DNA of 64,000 nt from Pseudomonas graminis (GTDB lineage: Bacteria; Pseudomonadota; Gammaproteobacteria; Pseudomonadales; Pseudomonadaceae): assembly GCF_002093745.1 (NCBI RefSeq), contig NZ_MTSB01000018.1, positions 52,934-116,933 on the forward strand, read 5' to 3'. The position numbers were made by a program, and so were the translations under genes. The notes beneath the pieces are model-generated. The model did not search any database. It had not been told where the DNA came from and saw only the letters and a program-made list of their open reading frames with translations. Position 1 is the stretch's first letter. Every line of letters begins with the position of its first letter. Of this stretch, positions 16,082 to 25,945 are shown piece after piece.

Positions 16082-18529
16082 TCAGCGAATCTTGCCCGCT
16101 GCCTGCGTCAGTTCTTCCTTGTCGAAATCATCCACATCGATCACCACACGACGGGCCGCTTCTGCTGCCCGGAGTGTCTGAACCTCGTCCGCCTGCAACA
16201 CGCCCAAGCGCAATGCAGCATCGATGGCGTGCTCGCCTGCTTCGGGTTTGACCTGGCCACTCTTGAGCGCAACCTGCAGCTTTTTGTGCAGCGGGTAAGC
16301 CGTGCTCAGCAAATCCACTGCATGTTGCAAGGCGCCCACCGGGTCTTGCGCCGATTGTGGGCGATAGCAGCCGGCCAGCAGTTCTTCCAGCGTCGGGTCG
16401 CCCTTGGCGCGGCCCAGAACCTGTGCGACTTCTGCATCCAGCTTGTCCGACGGGCCTTTGTGACGACGGCCAAACGGGAAGACCACTGCCCGCAGCACGC
16501 CGCCCAGCAGTCGGTTGGGGAAGTTGCTGAGGATTTCGTCCATCGCGCGTTCCGAATGCCCGAGGCTTTCTTCCATGGCCCAGCGAAACAGCGGGCTCAT
16601 GTGATCGGGTGAGCCAAGGTCGTGGTAACGCTTGAGGGCCGCCGAGGCCAGGTACATGTGACTGAGAACGTCACCCAGCCGAGCCGACAGGCGCTCGCGG
16701 CGCTTGAGCTCGCCGCCCAGCAGCATCATGCTCAGGTCTGCCAGCATCGCGAACGCTGCCGCCTGGCGATTCAATGCGCGGAAATAGCCTTGGCTGAGGC
16801 TGTTGCCCGGCGCGCTTTCGAAGTGGCCAAAACCGAGGTTGAGGATCAACGTGCTCGCCGCATTGCTCACCGCAAACCCGATGTGCTTGAGCAGCAGGGT
16901 GTCAAATTCGGCCAGCGCCTGCTGTTTGTCTTCACGCCCGGCGAGTGCCATTTCCTTGAGCACGAACGGATGGCAGCGAATGGCACCCTGGCCGAAGATC
17001 ATCAGGTTGCGCGAAAGGATGTTGGCCCCCTCGACGGTGATGAAAATCGGCGCACCCTGCCAGTTACGGCCCAGGTAGTTGTTAGGTCCCATGATGATGC
17101 CTTTGCCGCCATGCACATCCATCGCGTGGCCGATGCATTCGCGGCCGCGCTCGGTCAGGTGGTACTTGAGGATCGCCGACAGTACTGAAGGCTTCTCGCC
17201 CAGATCCACCGCATTGGCGGTCAGCATGCGGGCGCTGTCCATCAGCCAGGCGTTACCGCCGATGCGCGCCAGTGCTTCCTGAATGCCTTCGAACGCCGAC
17301 AGCGGTACGTTGAATTGCTCGCGTACCTTGGCGTATTGCCCGGTGACCAGGCTGGTGTACTTGGCCGCACCCGTGCCCACTGCCGGCAGCGAGATCGAAC
17401 GACCCACCGACAGGCAGTTCATCAGCATCATCCAGCCTTTGCCCAGCATGGGCTGGCCACCGATCAGGTAGCTCAGCGGAACAAACACGTCTTTGCCCGA
17501 ATTCGGGCCGTTCATGAACGCTGCGCCCAAGGGCAGGTGACGACGGCCGATTTCGACGCCCTGTGTGTCAGTCGGGATCAGCGCCAGGCTGATGCCCAGG
17601 TCTTCCTCTTCGCCAAGCAGGTGTTCAGGGTCGTAGGCCTTGAATGCCAGGCCGAGCAGGGTGGCCACCGGGCCAAGCGTGATGTAGCGCTTTTCCCAGG
17701 TCAGGCGCAGGCCGATCACTTCTTCACCCTGCCATTGACCCTTGCAGATGATTCCGGTGTCGGGCATCGCGCCTGCATCGGAGCCTGCCAGCGGGCCGGT
17801 CAGTGCAAAGCAGGGGATGTCTTCACCGCGCGCCAGGCGCGGCAGGTAGTGATTGCGCTGCTCGTCGGTGCCGTAATGCAGCAGCAATTCGGCAGGGCCG
17901 AGGGAGTTGGGGACCATCACGGTGGACGCGAGATCGCCGCTGCGGGTTGCCAGTTTCATGGCAACCTGAGAGTGAGCGTAAGCCGAGAAGCCCTTGCCGC
18001 CGAACTCTTTCGGAATGATCAGGGCAAAGAAACCGTGCTCTTTCATATGCGCCCAGGCTTCGGGCGGCAGGTCCATCGCCTGACCGATTTCCCAATCGCT
18101 GACCATCGCGCAGAGTTCTTCGGTCGGGCCGTCAATAAAGGCCTGTTCTTCTTCAGTCAGCTGGACCTTCGGGTAGGCCAGCAGCTTGTCCCAGTCCGGG
18201 CGACCGCTGAACAGCTCGCCGTCCCACCAGACAGTCCCGGCATCGATTGCGTCGCGCTCGGTTTCCGACATGGGCGGCAACACTTTTTGAAACCAGCTGA
18301 ACATCGGCGCCGTGAAATGTTTACGGCGCAGATCGGGCAGTATCAGCGGTATGAATATAGCCAGCCATAGCAGCCAGAACACCGTCAGCAGCCATCCTGG
18401 CGAGCGGCTGAAAATGCCCATGGCCAGTAAATAGACAGCCACCACGCCAAGCGCCGGGAGCGGGTCGGTACGTCGGTGAGCCAGCCAGGCAATGCCGACG
18501 ACCAGCACTACAATCCACAACAACAGCAT
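16082..18529 (-). CDS. fadE: Acyl-CoA dehydrogenase, FadE type
   Basis: An 815-residue flavoprotein of the large FadE class, which performs the first oxidation of fatty acid beta-oxidation (acyl-CoA to trans-2-enoyl-CoA). The N-terminal 50 residues form two hydrophobic helices (LLLWIVVLVVGIAWLAH and LLTVFWLLWLAIFIPLIL) that attach it to the membrane. The dehydrogenase core follows with DLPPEAWAHMKEHGFFALI, FGGKGFSAYAHSQ and the FAD/substrate motif CFALTGPLAGSDAGAMPDTG near residue 280; MDVHGGKGIIMGPNNYLGR lies near 480. The start at 18529 follows GGAGG with a 7-base gap; the longer frame to 18958 overlaps the divergent GST gene and is not used. It is divergent from that gene. Confidence 0.92.
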   Translation of the reverse strand: MLLLWIVVLVVGIAWLAHRRTDPLPALGVVAVYLLAMGIFSRSPGWLLTVFWLLWLAIFIPLILPDLRRKHFTAPMFSWFQKVLPPMSETERDAIDAGTVWWDGELFSGRPDWDKLLAYPKVQLTEEEQAFIDGPTEELCAMVSDWEIGQAMDLPPEAWAHMKEHGFFALIIPKEFGGKGFSAYAHSQVAMKLATRSGDLASTVMVPNSLGPAELLLHYGTDEQRNHYLPRLARGEDIPCFALTGPLAGSDAGAMPDTGIICKGQWQGEEVIGLRLTWEKRYITLGPVATLLGLAFKAYDPEHLLGEEEDLGISLALIPTDTQGVEIGRRHLPLGAAFMNGPNSGKDVFVPLSYLIGGQPMLGKGWMMLMNCLSVGRSISLPAVGTGAAKYTSLVTGQYAKVREQFNVPLSAFEGIQEALARIGGNAWLMDSARMLTANAVDLGEKPSVLSAILKYHLTERGRECIGHAMDVHGGKGIIMGPNNYLGRNWQGAPIFITVEGANILSRNLMIFGQGAIRCHPFVLKEMALAGREDKQQALAEFDTLLLKHIGFAVSNAASTLILNLGFGHFESAPGNSLSQGYFRALNRQAAAFAMLADLSMMLLGGELKRRERLSARLGDVLSHMYLASAALKRYHDLGSPDHMSPLFRWAMEESLGHSERAMDEILSNFPNRLLGGVLRAVVFPFGRRHKGPSDKLDAEVAQVLGRAKGDPTLEELLAGCYRPQSAQDPVGALQHAVDLLSTAYPLHKKLQVALKSGQVKPEAGEHAIDAALRLGVLQADEVQTLRAAEAARRVVIDVDDFDKEELTQAAGKIR

Positions 18530-18691
18530 AGGTATTCCTCCGTGATGACAGCCGCCTTGGCAGCTACCAAGAACTGGTCGCCGGGCAGTGATGAGGCGAC
18601 ATCGATAGTGACCCCTCGTTGACGAGGAAGTTGCCGCAGGATCGGGGTAGACTGATGGGCGATATTTATCAGCGACTGCGAGGGGAACGCA

Positions 18692-19315
18692 ATGCTTAAA
18701 ATCTGGGGCCGGAAGAATTCCAGCAATGTGCGCAAGGTGCTCTGGATTGCCGAGGAAGTCGGGGTTCCTTACGAAACCCTGGATGCCGGTGGCGCGTTCG
18801 GCCTGGTCAACGAAGCGGCTTACCGCGCGAAAAACCCCAACGGGCTTATCCCCATGATCGAAGATGGCGATTTCGTGCTCTGGGAGTCCAACGCCATCGT
18901 GCGCTATCTGGCCGCGCGCCATGCCCCTGATACTGATCTGTACCCCGCCGATGTCCAAGCCCGCGCCAATGCGGACAAATGGATGGACTGGGCCACGTCG
19001 ACCCTGGCCGCTCCGTTAAGCCCTGTGTTCTGGGGCGTGGTGCGCACGCCGCCCGAGAAGCAGGACTGGCCGGCCATCGAGCAGGGCATAAAGCACCTGC
19101 ATCGCCTGCTGCAAGTGGCGGATGAGGCGCTGTCCCGTCAGCCTTATCTGTCCGGCGAGGCTTTCGGCATGGGCGACATTCCACTGGGCTGTCATGCCTA
19201 CAGCTGGTTTGAAATGCCGATTGAACGTCCGCCGCTGCCTCACCTCCAAGCCTGGTATGAACGTCTCAAGGCGCGTCCGGCTTATCGCAAGGCGGTCATG
19301 AGCCCGTTGACCTGA
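18692..19315 (+). CDS. Glutathione S-transferase family protein
   Basis: A 207-residue cytosolic GST. The thioredoxin-like N-terminal domain (about 1-80) has the catalytic Ser region GRKNSSNVRKVLWIAEE, the cis-Pro motif NGLIPMIEDGD and the glutathione-contacting WESNAIVRYLA. The helical C-terminal domain includes YLSGEAFGMGDIPLG, the N-capping motif with Asp, and the LPHLQAWYERLKARPAY ending. It has a good GAGGGG before the ATG. In P. aeruginosa a GST gene holds the same place between the acyl-CoA dehydrogenase and the ABC genes. Substrate unknown. Confidence 0.9.
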   Translation: MLKIWGRKNSSNVRKVLWIAEEVGVPYETLDAGGAFGLVNEAAYRAKNPNGLIPMIEDGDFVLWESNAIVRYLAARHAPDTDLYPADVQARANADKWMDWATSTLAAPLSPVFWGVVRTPPEKQDWPAIEQGIKHLHRLLQVADEALSRQPYLSGEAFGMGDIPLGCHAYSWFEMPIERPPLPHLQAWYERLKARPAYRKAVMSPLT

Positions 19316-19489
19316 GCCTGTAACAGCGGCTCAACGGCCCATACCTGCTGCTTGATATTTACTATTAACAGATGTGTCTGTACTTGAATGGCTTAGCCAA
19401 GCACCATTGTCGCCTGGCGGATCCTTCACGACTGACCGCCGTTTCCAGCCTGATTCTTTTCCTTTCTCTTGATGGGTACTTCTTCCGAT

Positions 19490-20422
19490 ATGTCTTCCGC
19501 TCTGTCCATTCGGCAGCTCACCAAAACCTACGGCAACGGTTTCCAGGCCTTGAGTGGCATCGACCTGGACGTGGCTGAAGGTGATTTTTTCGCCTTGCTC
19601 GGCCCCAACGGCGCCGGCAAATCCACCACCATCGGCGTCATCTCGACGCTGGTCAACAAGACCAGCGGCACGGTGAACATCTTCGGTCACGACCTGGACC
19701 GCGAGCCTGCCGCGCTCAAGCGCTGCATCGGCGTGGTGCCGCAAGAGTTCAACTTCAACCAGTTCGAGAAAACCTTCGATATCGTCGTGACTCAGGCGGG
19801 CTACTACGGCATCCCGGCGAAAATCGCCAAGGAACGCGCCGAGCATTACCTGACGCAACTGGGCCTGTGGGACAAACGTGACGTGCCTTCACGTTCGCTG
19901 TCCGGCGGGATGAAAAGGCGTCTGATGATCGCCCGCGCGCTGATCCACGAGCCACGGCTGTTGATCCTTGACGAGCCCACCGCCGGGGTGGACATCGAGC
20001 TGCGACGCTCGATGTGGACGTTCCTCACCGAGCTGAACCGAAAAGGCATCACCATCATCCTCACCACGCACTACCTGGAAGAGGCCGAGCAGCTGTGCCG
20101 CAACATCGGCATCATCGATCACGGGGTGATTGTGCAGAACACGGGCATGAAGCAATTGCTCGCGACCCTCACCGTCGAGACGTTTGTACTGGACCTGAAA
20201 GCGTCCTGGCAGACCGCGCCGCAGCTTCCCGGCTTTCCCTGCCGGTTGCTGGACAGCCATACCCTGGAAGTCCAGGTCGACAAGAATGTCGGCATCACCG
20301 CGTTGTTCAGTCAGTTGGCGTTCCAGAACATCGAAGTGTTGAGCCTGCGCAACAAATCCAATCGCCTTGAGGAACTGTTTGTGTCTCTGGTGGAAAAAAA
20401 CCTGGCGAAGGTGGCGCTATGA
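19490..20422 (+). CDS. ABC transporter ATP-binding protein (YadG-like)
   Basis: An ATPase of about 310 residues. Walker A GPNGAGKST, the Q-loop around VVPQEFNFNQFEKTF, the signature LSGGMKRRLMIARAL, Walker B LLILDEPTAGVD and the switch His in TTHYLEEAEQ are all in order. It closely resembles YadG, the ATPase partner of ABC-2 membrane proteins of unknown export substrate. The start is uncertain: 19490 (MSSALSIRQL) is used; 19472 is also possible and neither has a clear Shine-Dalgarno. The last codons overlap the next gene by ATGA, so ATPase and permease are co-translated. Confidence 0.92.
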   Translation: MSSALSIRQLTKTYGNGFQALSGIDLDVAEGDFFALLGPNGAGKSTTIGVISTLVNKTSGTVNIFGHDLDREPAALKRCIGVVPQEFNFNQFEKTFDIVVTQAGYYGIPAKIAKERAEHYLTQLGLWDKRDVPSRSLSGGMKRRLMIARALIHEPRLLILDEPTAGVDIELRRSMWTFLTELNRKGITIILTTHYLEEAEQLCRNIGIIDHGVIVQNTGMKQLLATLTVETFVLDLKASWQTAPQLPGFPCRLLDSHTLEVQVDKNVGITALFSQLAFQNIEVLSLRNKSNRLEELFVSLVEKNLAKVAL

Positions 20423-21207
20423 CCGAGTACAACGGCGAATTGCGCCCCAATCTGGTTGCGCTGAAAACCATCGTTTACCGCGAAGTCCACCGTTTCATGC
20501 GGATCTGGCCGCAGACCTTGCTGCCCCCGGCGATCACCATGGTGCTGTACTTCGTGATCTTCGGGAACCTGATCGGTCGTCAGATCGGCGACATGGGTGG
20601 CTTCACCTACATGCAGTACATCGTGCCGGGGCTGATCATGATGTCGGTGATCACCAACTCCTACGGCAACGTGGTCTCGAGCTTCTTCGGCGCCAAGTTT
20701 CAGCACTCCATCGAAGAGCTGATGGTCTCGCCGGTTTCGCCGCACACCATCCTGATCGGTTACACACTGGGCGGGGTGCTACGCGGACTGATGGTGGGTT
20801 TCATCGTCACGATGCTGTCGATGTTCTTCACTGACCTGCAGGTGCATCACCTCGGCGTGACCATCATCGTGGTCGTGCTGACCGCAACGATTTTCTCGCT
20901 GCTGGGTTTCATCAACGCAGTGTTCGCCCGCAATTTCGACGACATTTCGATCATCCCGACCTTCGTTCTGACTCCGCTGACTTACCTGGGTGGCGTGTTC
21001 TACTCGATCAACCTGCTGCCGCCGTTCTGGCAGACGGTGTCGCTGGCCAACCCGGTGCTGCACATGGTCAACGCCTTCCGCTACGGCATTCTGGGCGTCT
21101 CCGACATCAAGATCAGCATCGCTCTGGCGTTCATGATCGTCGCCACCTTCGTGCTGTACTTCGGTTGTGCAAGGTTGCTGGTGAGCGGGCGCGGTATGCG
21201 TCAGTAA
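20419..21207 (+). CDS. ABC-2 type transporter permease (YadH-like)
   Basis: A 262-residue membrane protein of the ABC-2 family with about six transmembrane helices (for example LPPAITMVLYFVIFGNLI, YIVPGLIMMSVITNSYG, LGVTIIVVVLTATIFSLLGF, LAFMIVATFVLYFGC). The PTFVLTPLTYLGGVFYS motif near residue 195 is characteristic of this permease family. It forms an exporter with the ATPase encoded immediately upstream (ATGA overlap). Its homologue YadH in E. coli has no firmly established substrate. The pair ends the transcription unit. Confidence 0.92.
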   Translation: MTEYNGELRPNLVALKTIVYREVHRFMRIWPQTLLPPAITMVLYFVIFGNLIGRQIGDMGGFTYMQYIVPGLIMMSVITNSYGNVVSSFFGAKFQHSIEELMVSPVSPHTILIGYTLGGVLRGLMVGFIVTMLSMFFTDLQVHHLGVTIIVVVLTATIFSLLGFINAVFARNFDDISIIPTFVLTPLTYLGGVFYSINLLPPFWQTVSLANPVLHMVNAFRYGILGVSDIKISIALAFMIVATFVLYFGCARLLVSGRGMRQ

Positions 21208-21221
21208 CACATTGGTTTCGG

Positions 21222-21238
21222 CCCGCCGGGCTGGCGGG
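21222..21238 (+). terminator. Short GC hairpin after the ABC-2 pair
   Basis: CCCGCC pairs with GGCGGG around a five-base loop, 15 bp after the permease stop. It lacks a T-run, so termination is only suggested by position. Confidence 0.3.
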
Positions 21239-21343
21239 TCGGCTGATTATTCAGCGCGGCTGTTCAGATGCTGCAATACACCATTCCCCCTGATTGCCCG
21301 GCAGTGCGCTAATCCTTAGCGCTTTACGCTTCAGGGAATCATC

Positions 21344-23560
21344 ATGCGCACAGGGATGATCGCGCTTGCATTAGGGCTTGTAGTCCTGCGTTTTCTGCCC
21401 ATTCTGCCGCCCGTCTGGCTGCTGCTGTTGATGCCGACACTGGCATTGATGCTGCTGCCGTTCCGCACCTATCCGTTGGCGTTTTTTCTGTTCGGCTTCA
21501 CGTGGGCCTGTGTGTCTGCGCAATGGGCGCTGAATGACCGCTTGCCGCACAGGCTGGATGGCCAGACGCTGTGGCTGCAGGGCAAGGTGGTTGGTTTGCC
21601 GAGCGTTGCCGATGGCGTGGTGCGTTTCGAGCTGGAAGACCTCCGCTCGCGGCGGGCGAAGCTGCCGGCAAGAATTCGTGTGGCCTGGTATGGCGGCCCG
21701 CCGGTTCAGAGCGGTGAACGCTGGCGTCTGGCGGTCAAGCTCAAGCGTCCAGGCGGGCTGGTCAACCCGGATGCCTTCGATTATCAGGCCTGGCTGCTGG
21801 CCCAGCGCATCGGTGCGACCGGCACGGTGGCAGACGGGCAAAGGCTGGCGACAGCCCGCGGTGCCTGGCGCGATGGCATCCGTCAGCGTCTGCGGGCAGT
21901 CGATGCGCAGGGCAGAGAAGGCGGGCTGGCGGCGTTGGTGCTGGGCGATGGCTCGGGGCTGTCGAGTACCGATTGGCAAGTGCTGCAGGACACCGGCACG
22001 GTGCATTTGCTGGTGATTTCCGGTCAGCACATCGGGTTGCTCGCCGGGGTGGTTTACCTGTTGGTTGCAGGGCTGGCGCGTTGGGGGCTGTGGCCACGAG
22101 CGTTGCCCTGGTTTCCTTCGGCGTGTGCGCTGGCATTCACCGCGGCGCTTGGTTACGGGCTGCTGGCGGGTTTCGAGGTGCCGGTACGTCGTGCTTGCGT
22201 GATGGTGGGCATGGTGTTGCTGTGGCGCCTGCGCTTTCGGCACCTGGGCGTGGTCTGGCCACTATTGCTGTCATTCAATGTGGTGTTGATCGTTGAGCCG
22301 TTGGTAACCCTGCAGCCCGGTTTCTGGCTGTCGTTCTCGGCGGTGGGCATTCTGACTCTAATCTTCAGCGGCCGCCTCGGCGCCTGGCGCTGGTGGCAAA
22401 GCTGGACGCGTGCGCAATGGTTGATCGCCATCGGCTTGCTGCCGATTCTGCTGGCGCTGAACCTGCCAATCAGCCTCAGCGGCCCGTTTGCCAATCTGCT
22501 CGCCGTGCCTTGGGTCAGCGTCATCGTTTTGCCGCCAGCGTTGATCGGCACCCTGCTGCTGCCGGTGCCCGGGGTGGGTGAGGGCCTGCTCTGGCTGGCG
22601 GGCGGGGCGCTGGAGTGGCTGTTCCTGTTTCTTGGCGGGGTTGCCAGCGTGTTACCCGCCTGGTTGCCGAGTGCCATGCCGATGGCGGCGTGGGTGCTGG
22701 GCCTGATCGGCGCCGTTGTCTTGTTGCTGCCAAAAGGCGTGCCGATGCGTCCGCTGGGCTGGCCGTTGTTGTTGCTGTGCGTGTTTCCGCCGCTTGAGCC
22801 GGTGCCGTCGGGGCGGGTCGAAGTGCTGCAACTGGACGTGGGGCAGGGGTTGGCGATTCTTCTGCGCACACGCAATCACACCCTTTTGTATGACGCCGGG
22901 CCGCGCTTTGGTGAGTTCGATATCGGCCAGCGTGTGGTGGTGCCCGCGCTGCGCAAGACCGGTGTTCGTCATGTGGACCTGATGCTGATCAGCCATGCCG
23001 ACTCTGACCATGCCGGTGGCGCTGTGGCCGTTCATCAGGCGTTTCCGGTGGCCCGTGTACTGGGGGGGGAAGTGGCCAGGCTTGCTCCGCAACTCAATGC
23101 TCAACTGTGTGAAAGCGGTGCGCAGTGGATGTGGGACGGCGTGGTTTTTTCCACGTGGCGCTGGGAACAGGCACCTGACGGTAATGCGGCATCCTGCGTG
23201 CTGAGTGTCGACGCCGGTGGCGAGCGTCTGCTGCTGGCGGGGGACATCGATGTTCACGCCGAGCGTGCGGCGCTGGACAGCGGTTTCGATCTTCGCGCCC
23301 ACTGGCTACAGGCGCCGCATCATGGCAGCCGCAGCTCGTCATCCAAACGGTTTCTGCAGGCTGTTGCGCCCACCGGCGTGCTGATTTCACGGGGTCACAA
23401 CAATGCGTTCGGTCATCCGCACCCATTGGTCATGGCGCGCTATCGGTGGCTGGGTATCGCCAGCTATGACAGTGCCGAACTGGGGGCCGTCAGTCTGCAA
23501 CTGGGTGCATTCGGCACGCCGCAGGCCGAGCGTGCGCAACGCCGCTTCTGGCGCGATTGA
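21344..23560 (+). CDS. comEC: DNA internalization-related competence protein ComEC/Rec2
   Basis: A 738-residue inner-membrane protein forming the channel for transforming DNA. The N-terminal DUF4131-like part (about 1-180) starts with two hydrophobic helices; the central Competence domain (about 195-470) has many membrane segments, including ISGQHIGLLAGVVYLLVAGL and the GFEVPVRRACVMVGMVLLW region. The C-terminal metallo-beta-lactamase domain starts near residue 490 (LDVGQGLAILL), with LISHADSDHAGG, LLLAGDID and LQAPHHGSRSSS, so all metal ligands of the putative nuclease appear present. No other competence genes are adjacent; the next genes are exbB-exbD and lpxK, the order I recall in P. aeruginosa. 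Confidence 0.95.
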   Translation: MRTGMIALALGLVVLRFLPILPPVWLLLLMPTLALMLLPFRTYPLAFFLFGFTWACVSAQWALNDRLPHRLDGQTLWLQGKVVGLPSVADGVVRFELEDLRSRRAKLPARIRVAWYGGPPVQSGERWRLAVKLKRPGGLVNPDAFDYQAWLLAQRIGATGTVADGQRLATARGAWRDGIRQRLRAVDAQGREGGLAALVLGDGSGLSSTDWQVLQDTGTVHLLVISGQHIGLLAGVVYLLVAGLARWGLWPRALPWFPSACALAFTAALGYGLLAGFEVPVRRACVMVGMVLLWRLRFRHLGVVWPLLLSFNVVLIVEPLVTLQPGFWLSFSAVGILTLIFSGRLGAWRWWQSWTRAQWLIAIGLLPILLALNLPISLSGPFANLLAVPWVSVIVLPPALIGTLLLPVPGVGEGLLWLAGGALEWLFLFLGGVASVLPAWLPSAMPMAAWVLGLIGAVVLLLPKGVPMRPLGWPLLLLCVFPPLEPVPSGRVEVLQLDVGQGLAILLRTRNHTLLYDAGPRFGEFDIGQRVVVPALRKTGVRHVDLMLISHADSDHAGGAVAVHQAFPVARVLGGEVARLAPQLNAQLCESGAQWMWDGVVFSTWRWEQAPDGNAASCVLSVDAGGERLLLAGDIDVHAERAALDSGFDLRAHWLQAPHHGSRSSSSKRFLQAVAPTGVLISRGHNNAFGHPHPLVMARYRWLGIASYDSAELGAVSLQLGAFGTPQAERAQRRFWRD

Positions 23561-23641
23561 ACGAACGGATATCGATCTCGACGTTCGGCACTTGGCGACC
23601 CTATGTTAGAGTGGCGCCAATTTTTCGAGGGAGTGATCACT

Positions 23642-24319
23642 GTGTGGGAACTGGTCAAATCTGGCGGCTGGATGATGCTGCCGATCATTTTGAGCTCCAT
23701 CGCCGCTGCCGGCATCATTATCGAGCGGCTGTGGACGCTGCGCGCCAGCCGTATTGCGCCGCCGCACCTGTTGGGGCAGGCCTGGCAGTGGATTCAGGAA
23801 AAGAAGCTCGACAGCGAGAAGCTCAAGGTGCTGCGTGCCGATTCACCGCTGGGCGAGATTCTCGCCGCAGGCCTGGCCAATTCCAGGCATGGTCGCGAGA
23901 TCATGAAGGAATGCATCGAAGAAGCCGCCGCTCGCGTCATCCATGATCTGGAGCGTTACCTGAGCGCGCTGGGATCAATTGCCGCAATGGCACCGCTGCT
24001 CGGTTTGCTGGGAACCGTGCTGGGCATGATCGAGATCTTCGGCTCGTTCAACAGTTCGGGCGCAACGGCCAATGCCGGTGTGCTGGCGAGCGGTATTTCC
24101 AAGGCGCTGATCTGTACGGCATCGGGCCTGATCGTGGCGATCCCGGCAATCTTCTTTCACCGTTTTCTGCAAAGCCGCGTCGATGAGCTGGTGGTCGGCA
24201 TGGAGCAGCAGGCGATTCGTCTGGTTGAAGTGGTGCAGGGCGACCGTGATGTCGATCTGATCGACGCCAAAGTCGATCTCAAATCGCTGGCCAGGGCGGG
24301 CGGGGGCAAGAAAAAGTGA
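23642..24319 (+). CDS. exbB: ExbB/TolQ-type proton channel subunit
   Basis: About 225 residues of the MotA/TolQ/ExbB family. A first membrane helix (MMLPIILSSIAAAGIIIERLW) is followed by a cytoplasmic domain and two more helices, one with the conserved MAPLLGLLGTVLGMIEIF and another with ICTASGLIVAIPAIFFHRFL. With ExbD it forms a proton-driven complex that energises an outer membrane or envelope process. The GTG start at 23642 is chosen because it has GAGGGAG just upstream and gives the family N-terminus; an upstream ATG at 23603 has no support. The gene overlaps exbD (GTGA). No TonB gene is nearby, so the energised partner is not evident. Confidence 0.88.
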   Translation: MWELVKSGGWMMLPIILSSIAAAGIIIERLWTLRASRIAPPHLLGQAWQWIQEKKLDSEKLKVLRADSPLGEILAAGLANSRHGREIMKECIEEAAARVIHDLERYLSALGSIAAMAPLLGLLGTVLGMIEIFGSFNSSGATANAGVLASGISKALICTASGLIVAIPAIFFHRFLQSRVDELVVGMEQQAIRLVEVVQGDRDVDLIDAKVDLKSLARAGGGKKK

Positions 24320-24747
24320 AATTTCGCCGCCGCAGACCTCGCGAAAACATCGACATCAATCTGGTCTCCCTGATTGACGTGGTGTTCATCCTGCTGCTGT
24401 TCTTCATCGTAACCACCACCTTCACCCGTGAAACCCAGTTGCGGGTGGACTTGCCGCAATCGGTGACCGGTACGCCGGAGGTGGACGCAGCGGCGAAGCA
24501 CCTGGACATCGCCATCAATGCCGACGGCCTGTTTTCGCTGAACAATCAGCTGTTGCCGAAAAACGATCTGGCGACGTTGATCGAGGCGTTGCAGCGTGAA
24601 TCGGCGGGCGATACCAACTTGCCGCTGTCGATCAGTGCCGATGGCAAGACCCCTCATCAATCGGTGATCACGGCGATGGATGCAGCGGGCAAACTGGGTT
24701 TCAGTCATTTGCGCATGACCACTGTCGAGGCCGCACCGGCTAACTGA
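24316..24747 (+). CDS. exbD: ExbD/TolR-type biopolymer transport protein
   Basis: A 143-residue protein with one N-terminal transmembrane helix ([18 protein letters not shown]) containing the conserved proton-carrying Asp in SLIDVVF, then a periplasmic domain with VDLPQSVTG. It pairs with ExbB encoded just upstream. The start is GTG at 24316, overlapping the exbB stop as GTGA. The stop overlaps the lpxK ATG (TGATG), so translation of exbB-exbD-lpxK appears coupled. In E. coli the gene beside lpxK is the flippase msbA; here the ExbBD pair holds that place, as I recall for Pseudomonas. Confidence 0.9.
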   Translation: MKFRRRRPRENIDINLVSLIDVVFILLLFFIVTTTFTRETQLRVDLPQSVTGTPEVDAAAKHLDIAINADGLFSLNNQLLPKNDLATLIEALQRESAGDTNLPLSISADGKTPHQSVITAMDAAGKLGFSHLRMTTVEAAPAN

Positions 24748-25742
24748 TGGCATTTACCGACCGTTTGCTTGATGCCTGGTACAAGGGCCACCCGGCGCTG
24801 ATGCTTCTGCGTCCGCTGGAAAGTCTCTACCGGCGTGTCGTAGACCGGAAGCGGGCGCGTTTTCTGGCCGGCGAAGGCGAGGTCTATCGGGCACCCGTGC
24901 CGGTGATCGTGGTCGGCAACATCACCGTCGGAGGCACCGGCAAGACGCCGTTGATCCTCTGGATGATCGAACATTGCCGCCGCCGCGGGCTTCGCGTGGG
25001 GGTGGTGAGTCGCGGTTATGGCGCCACACCGCCGAGTCTGCCCTGGCGCGTGTTGCCCGCGCAGAGCGCTACCGAAGCGGGGGATGAGCCGTTGCTTATC
25101 GTCAGGCGCAGCGGCGTACCGCTGATGATCGACCCGGATCGCAGCCTTGCCGTGCAAGCGTTGCTTGCCGCCGAGCCGCTGGACCTGATTCTCTCCGACG
25201 ATGGTTTGCAGCATTACCGTCTGGCACGAGACCTTGAACTGGTACTGATCGACGCCGCCCGCGGTCTGGGCAATCGCCGTTGTCTGCCTGCCGGCCCATT
25301 GCGTGAGCCGGTCGAGCGGCTGAACAGCGTCGATGCCTTGCTCTACAACGGTGCCACGGCGGATCGTGACGACGGCTATGCCTTCACCCTCAGGCCGTCC
25401 GCGCTGATCAACCTGCGCAGCGGCGAGCGCCAGCCCGTGGATTACTTTCCGCCCGGTCAGGCTCTGCACGCGGTCGCCGGAATCGGCAACCCGCAACGTT
25501 TCTTCAATACCCTCGAAGGACTACACTGGCGACCGGTGGCTCACGCCTTCGCGGACCATGCGGTCTACAGTGCTCAGGCGCTGACCTTCACGCCCTCGTT
25601 ACCCTTGGTCATGACCGAGAAAGACGCGGTGAAGTGTCGGGCCTTTGCCGCCGACGACTGGTGGTACCTCGCGGTCGATGCAGTGCCGTCTGACGCCTTC
25701 ACCGGCTGGTTCGATGAGCAACTGCTACGTCTTTCTTCATGA
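24747..25742 (+). CDS. lpxK: Tetraacyldisaccharide 4'-kinase
   Basis: A 331-residue membrane-associated kinase that phosphorylates the 4' position of the lipid A disaccharide to give lipid IVA. The N-terminal helix (about 1-25) contacts the membrane. The P-loop [11 protein letters not shown] near residue 56 is clear, followed by [22 protein letters not shown], the [10 protein letters not shown] motif near residue 150 and the late [10 protein letters not shown]. It is the entry gene of a four-gene run (lpxK, Trm112-like, kdsB, murB) serving lipopolysaccharide and peptidoglycan precursors. Confidence 0.96.
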   Translation: MAFTDRLLDAWYKGHPALMLLRPLESLYRRVVDRKRARFLAGEGEVYRAPVPVIVVGNITVGGTGKTPLILWMIEHCRRRGLRVGVVSRGYGATPPSLPWRVLPAQSATEAGDEPLLIVRRSGVPLMIDPDRSLAVQALLAAEPLDLILSDDGLQHYRLARDLELVLIDAARGLGNRRCLPAGPLREPVERLNSVDALLYNGATADRDDGYAFTLRPSALINLRSGERQPVDYFPPGQALHAVAGIGNPQRFFNTLEGLHWRPVAHAFADHAVYSAQALTFTPSLPLVMTEKDAVKCRAFAADDWWYLAVDAVPSDAFTGWFDEQLLRLSS

Positions 25743-25759
25743 TTGCTTCAGGATCTCCT

Positions 25760-25945
25760 ATGGACACCAAACTACTCGACATCCTTGCCTGCCCAGTCTG
25801 CAAGGGGCCATTGAAGCTCAGCGCTGACAAGACCGAACTGATCAGCAAAGGTGCAGGCCTTGCCTACCCGGTTCGGGACGGCATTCCGGTGATGCTGGAA
25901 AGTGAAGCACGCACCCTCACGGCCGACGAGCGACTGGAAAAATGA
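25760..25945 (+). CDS. Trm112 family protein
   Basis: A 61-residue protein with the Trm112/YcaR fold: [16 protein letters not shown] carries one Cys pair, and [18 protein letters not shown] the conserved C-terminal strand-helix. Only one Cys-x-x-Cys is present, as is usual for the bacterial form. In eukaryotes and archaea Trm112 activates methyltransferases; the bacterial role is not settled. It lies between lpxK and kdsB, and its stop overlaps the kdsB start (ATGA). The start at 25760 is used since an upstream codon at 25739 adds only seven unrelated residues. Confidence 0.9.
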   Translation: MDTKLLDILACPVCKGPLKLSADKTELISKGAGLAYPVRDGIPVMLESEARTLTADERLEK